NCBI RefSeq assembly: GCF_030817415.1
Contig: NZ_JAUSZI010000002.1
Coordinates: forward strand, 9,548,001-9,612,000
Length of the DNA: 64,000 bases
Origin: Streptomyces umbrinus
GTDB lineage: Bacteria; Actinomycetota; Actinomycetes; Streptomycetales; Streptomycetaceae
Direction: 5' to 3'
Shown: one piece after another, positions 60,339-64,000 of the stretch
Layout of the letters: every line of letters starts with the position of its first letter
Position numbering within the stretch: the stretch's first letter is position 1
Made by a program: the position numbers and the translations under genes
The notes under the pieces: generated by a model
Told to the model about the DNA's origin: nothing
Seen by the model: only the letters and a program-made list of their open reading frames with translations
Database searches by the model: none

Positions 60339-60380
60339 GGGGACCTCCAGAGCTCGTGATGGTGATGTGCCTGCTCATCG

Positions 60381-60418
60381 GCGCCCCTTCAGGGGCGCGG
60401 GGAACTGCGCGACCAGCC
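60381..60418. repeat. Family B repeat copy 4
   Basis: GCGCCCCT-TC-AGGGGCGC (60381-60398) followed by GGGGAACTGCGCGACCAGCC. It lies between two codirectional genes, the dimethylglycine dehydrogenase and the sarcosine oxidase, as in copy 3. Confidence 0.75.
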
Positions 60419-60461
60419 CCCACCGGCTCGCAGGATTGATCACAACCGTTCCGCGAAGCGA

Positions 60462-63020
<2,559 letters not shown>

Positions 63021-63647
63021 CTATGGAGCGGGGACGTTGGGGCGTTCGGCGGCGATCGTGGTGTCCTCGCCGTGTCCGGTGTGGACGTCCGTGTCGCCGG
63101 GCAGCGTGAGCAGCCGGTTGCGGATGGAGGCCTCGATGGTCGGCCGGTCGGAGTAGGAGCGGCCGGTGGCGCCGGGACCACCGTGGAAGAGGGTGTCCCC
63201 GGTGAAGACCGCGTCGAGGAACGTGGCGTACAGGGAGCAGCTGCCCCAGGTGTGGCCGGGGTTGTGGATCACCTGGAGCTCGATCCCGGCGACGCCGATC
63301 CGCTGTCCGTCGGAGAGTTCGCCGTCCGGCTTGCGGTCGGGGTGGGTGGTGGCCCACAGCTCGTGGTCGCCGGGGTGCAGGAGCACCGGCGCGCCGGTGA
63401 GCTCGGCCAGTTCGGCCGCCGCGTCGACATGGTCGTCGTGCGCGTGGGTGCACACGATCGCCGTCACCCGGCGGCCCGTGGTGGCCCGGTGGATCGTACG
63501 GGCGTCATGGGCGGCGTCGACGATCAGCACCTCCTCGTCGTCGCCGACCAGCCAGACGTTGTTGTCGACGTCGAAGGTCTCGCCGTCGAGGCTGAACGTG
63601 CCGGAGGTGACCACGCGCTCGATCCGTACGGTCCCCCGGGCGCTCAC
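63021..63647 (-). CDS. MBL-fold hydrolase in mycothiol-formaldehyde pathway
   Basis: A 208-residue metallo-beta-lactamase-fold hydrolase with metal motif [12 protein letters not shown] (HxHxDH), then [18 protein letters not shown] and TGHGEDTT. It overlaps the upstream MscR-like dehydrogenase gene by four bases. In actinobacteria this pair handles formaldehyde bound to mycothiol; the MBL enzyme is proposed to hydrolyse S-formylmycothiol or a related thioester. The exact reaction is inferred. GTG 63647 start. Confidence 0.82.
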   Translation of the reverse strand: MSARGTVRIERVVTSGTFSLDGETFDVDNNVWLVGDDEEVLIVDAAHDARTIHRATTGRRVTAIVCTHAHDDHVDAAAELAELTGAPVLLHPGDHELWATTHPDRKPDGELSDGQRIGVAGIELQVIHNPGHTWGSCSLYATFLDAVFTGDTLFHGGPGATGRSYSDRPTIEASIRNRLLTLPGDTDVHTGHGEDTTIAAERPNVPAP

Positions 63648-64000
63648 AGGACCACCACCGAGCGCAGCACCTCGCCGCGGTGCATCTTGGCGAAGGCCTC
63701 CTCGACCTGATCGAGCGCGATGGTCTCCGTGACGAAGGCGTTCAGGTCCAGCAGGCCGTACAGGTACTGGTCGATGAGGAACGGGAAGTCTCGGCTGGGC
63801 AGGCAGTCGCCGTACCAGGAGGACTTGATCGCGCCGCCCCGGGAGAACACGTCGATCAGCGGGAGCTCGACCCTCATGTCCGGCGACGGGACTCCGACCT
63901 GGACCAGCAGACCCGCGTGGTCGCGCATGTAGAAGGCCTGTTTGAAGGTCTCCGGGCGGCCCACCGCGTCGATGGCGATGTCCACGCCGAAGCCGTCGGT
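63644..64000 (-). CDS. MscR-like mycothiol-dependent formaldehyde dehydrogenase (5' end beyond window)
   Basis: The C-terminal 118 residues of a zinc-dependent medium-chain dehydrogenase; the start lies to the right of base 64000. [16 protein letters not shown] and the [10 protein letters not shown] strand belong to the cofactor domain, and the end [13 protein letters not shown] is typical of S-(hydroxymethyl)mycothiol dehydrogenase. The enzyme oxidises the mycothiol adduct of formaldehyde. Its place beside demethylating oxidases makes this assignment consistent. The stop overlaps the MBL gene start. Confidence 0.85.
   Translation of the reverse strand, partial: TDGFGVDIAIDAVGRPETFKQAFYMRDHAGLLVQVGVPSPDMRVELPLIDVFSRGGAIKSSWYGDCLPSRDFPFLIDQYLYGLLDLNAFVTETIALDQVEEAFAKMHRGEVLRSVVVL

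Overview
The window is high-GC actinobacterial DNA, most likely a Streptomyces chromosome. Codon third positions are almost all G or C, GTG and TTG starts are common, there is a sigma-R type promoter in front of rbpA, a secreted GH18 chitinase with a DasR-like control region, and a mycothiol-dependent formaldehyde enzyme at the right edge. From memory, the order rib operon - hisEG - CNNM/CBS pair - EccA-like ATPase - chitinase - acyl-CoA dehydrogenase - polyprenol-P-mannose synthase - fxsA - rbpA resembles the core of the S. coelicolor chromosome around SCO1414-SCO1443. I could not check this.

Layout. 1-2.5 kb: truncated MFS permease divergent from a ROK regulator, with a palindromic operator between them, then an orphan chitinase-type promoter. 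2.6-7.8 kb: FMN riboswitch, ribE-ribM-ribBA-ribH, hisE-hisG and a PH-domain protein. 8-10.5 kb: two overlapping CNNM/CBS membrane proteins. 10.5-17.7 kb: EccA-like AAA ATPase, uridine-kinase-like NTPase, Tat-exported C39 peptidase, small membrane protein, TetR regulator, chitinase. 17.7-24.8 kb: acyl-CoA dehydrogenase, lipocalin-like protein and phosphotransferase (a probable acyl-CoA module), small proteins, Lrp regulator, amidohydrolase. 24.8-32.2 kb: long leader, ppm, fxsA, rbpA, an Atg22-like MFS, a TnpB remnant abutting a truncated glycerophosphodiesterase, and a divergent yczE/MocR pair. 32.4-40.1 kb: FtsK-like protein with damaged ATPase motifs plus a mini membrane protein, ankyrin protein, 19-codon peptide ORF, HEAT-repeat protein, and a GT-GT-GDSL operon. 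40.2-45.5 kb: 5-oxoprolinase operon pxpCBA, DUF1445 protein, MFS and a divergent FadR-type regulator. 45.6-53.1 kb: three-gene SMC/condensin-like operon. 53.2-64 kb: a choline/glycine betaine catabolic block.

How the genes work together. The right end reads as a complete idea: uptake (APC permease), choline oxidation (GMC oxidoreductase), betaine aldehyde oxidation (ALDH), betaine demethylation (Rieske oxygenase), dimethylglycine oxidation (FAD-GcvT protein), sarcosine oxidation (SolA-like), and disposal of the formaldehyde released (MscR-like dehydrogenase and an MBL hydrolase). The pxp block recycles 5-oxoproline to glutamate. The rib block makes FMN/FAD and imports riboflavin under an FMN riboswitch.

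The most notable items are the three-gene SMC/kleisin-like operon that lacks a JetD nuclease and has an LDNP Walker B, the degenerate FtsK-like operon, the gdpD truncation beside a TnpB/omega-RNA remnant, the duplicated chitinase-type promoter with no chitinase, the tiny peptide MVYSKQETAGAPTCCHAAR, an in-frame mini-repeat inside the dimethylglycine dehydrogenase gene, and two families of palindromic intergenic repeats that even supply stop codons. No tRNA, rRNA, CRISPR array or intact insertion sequence was seen.
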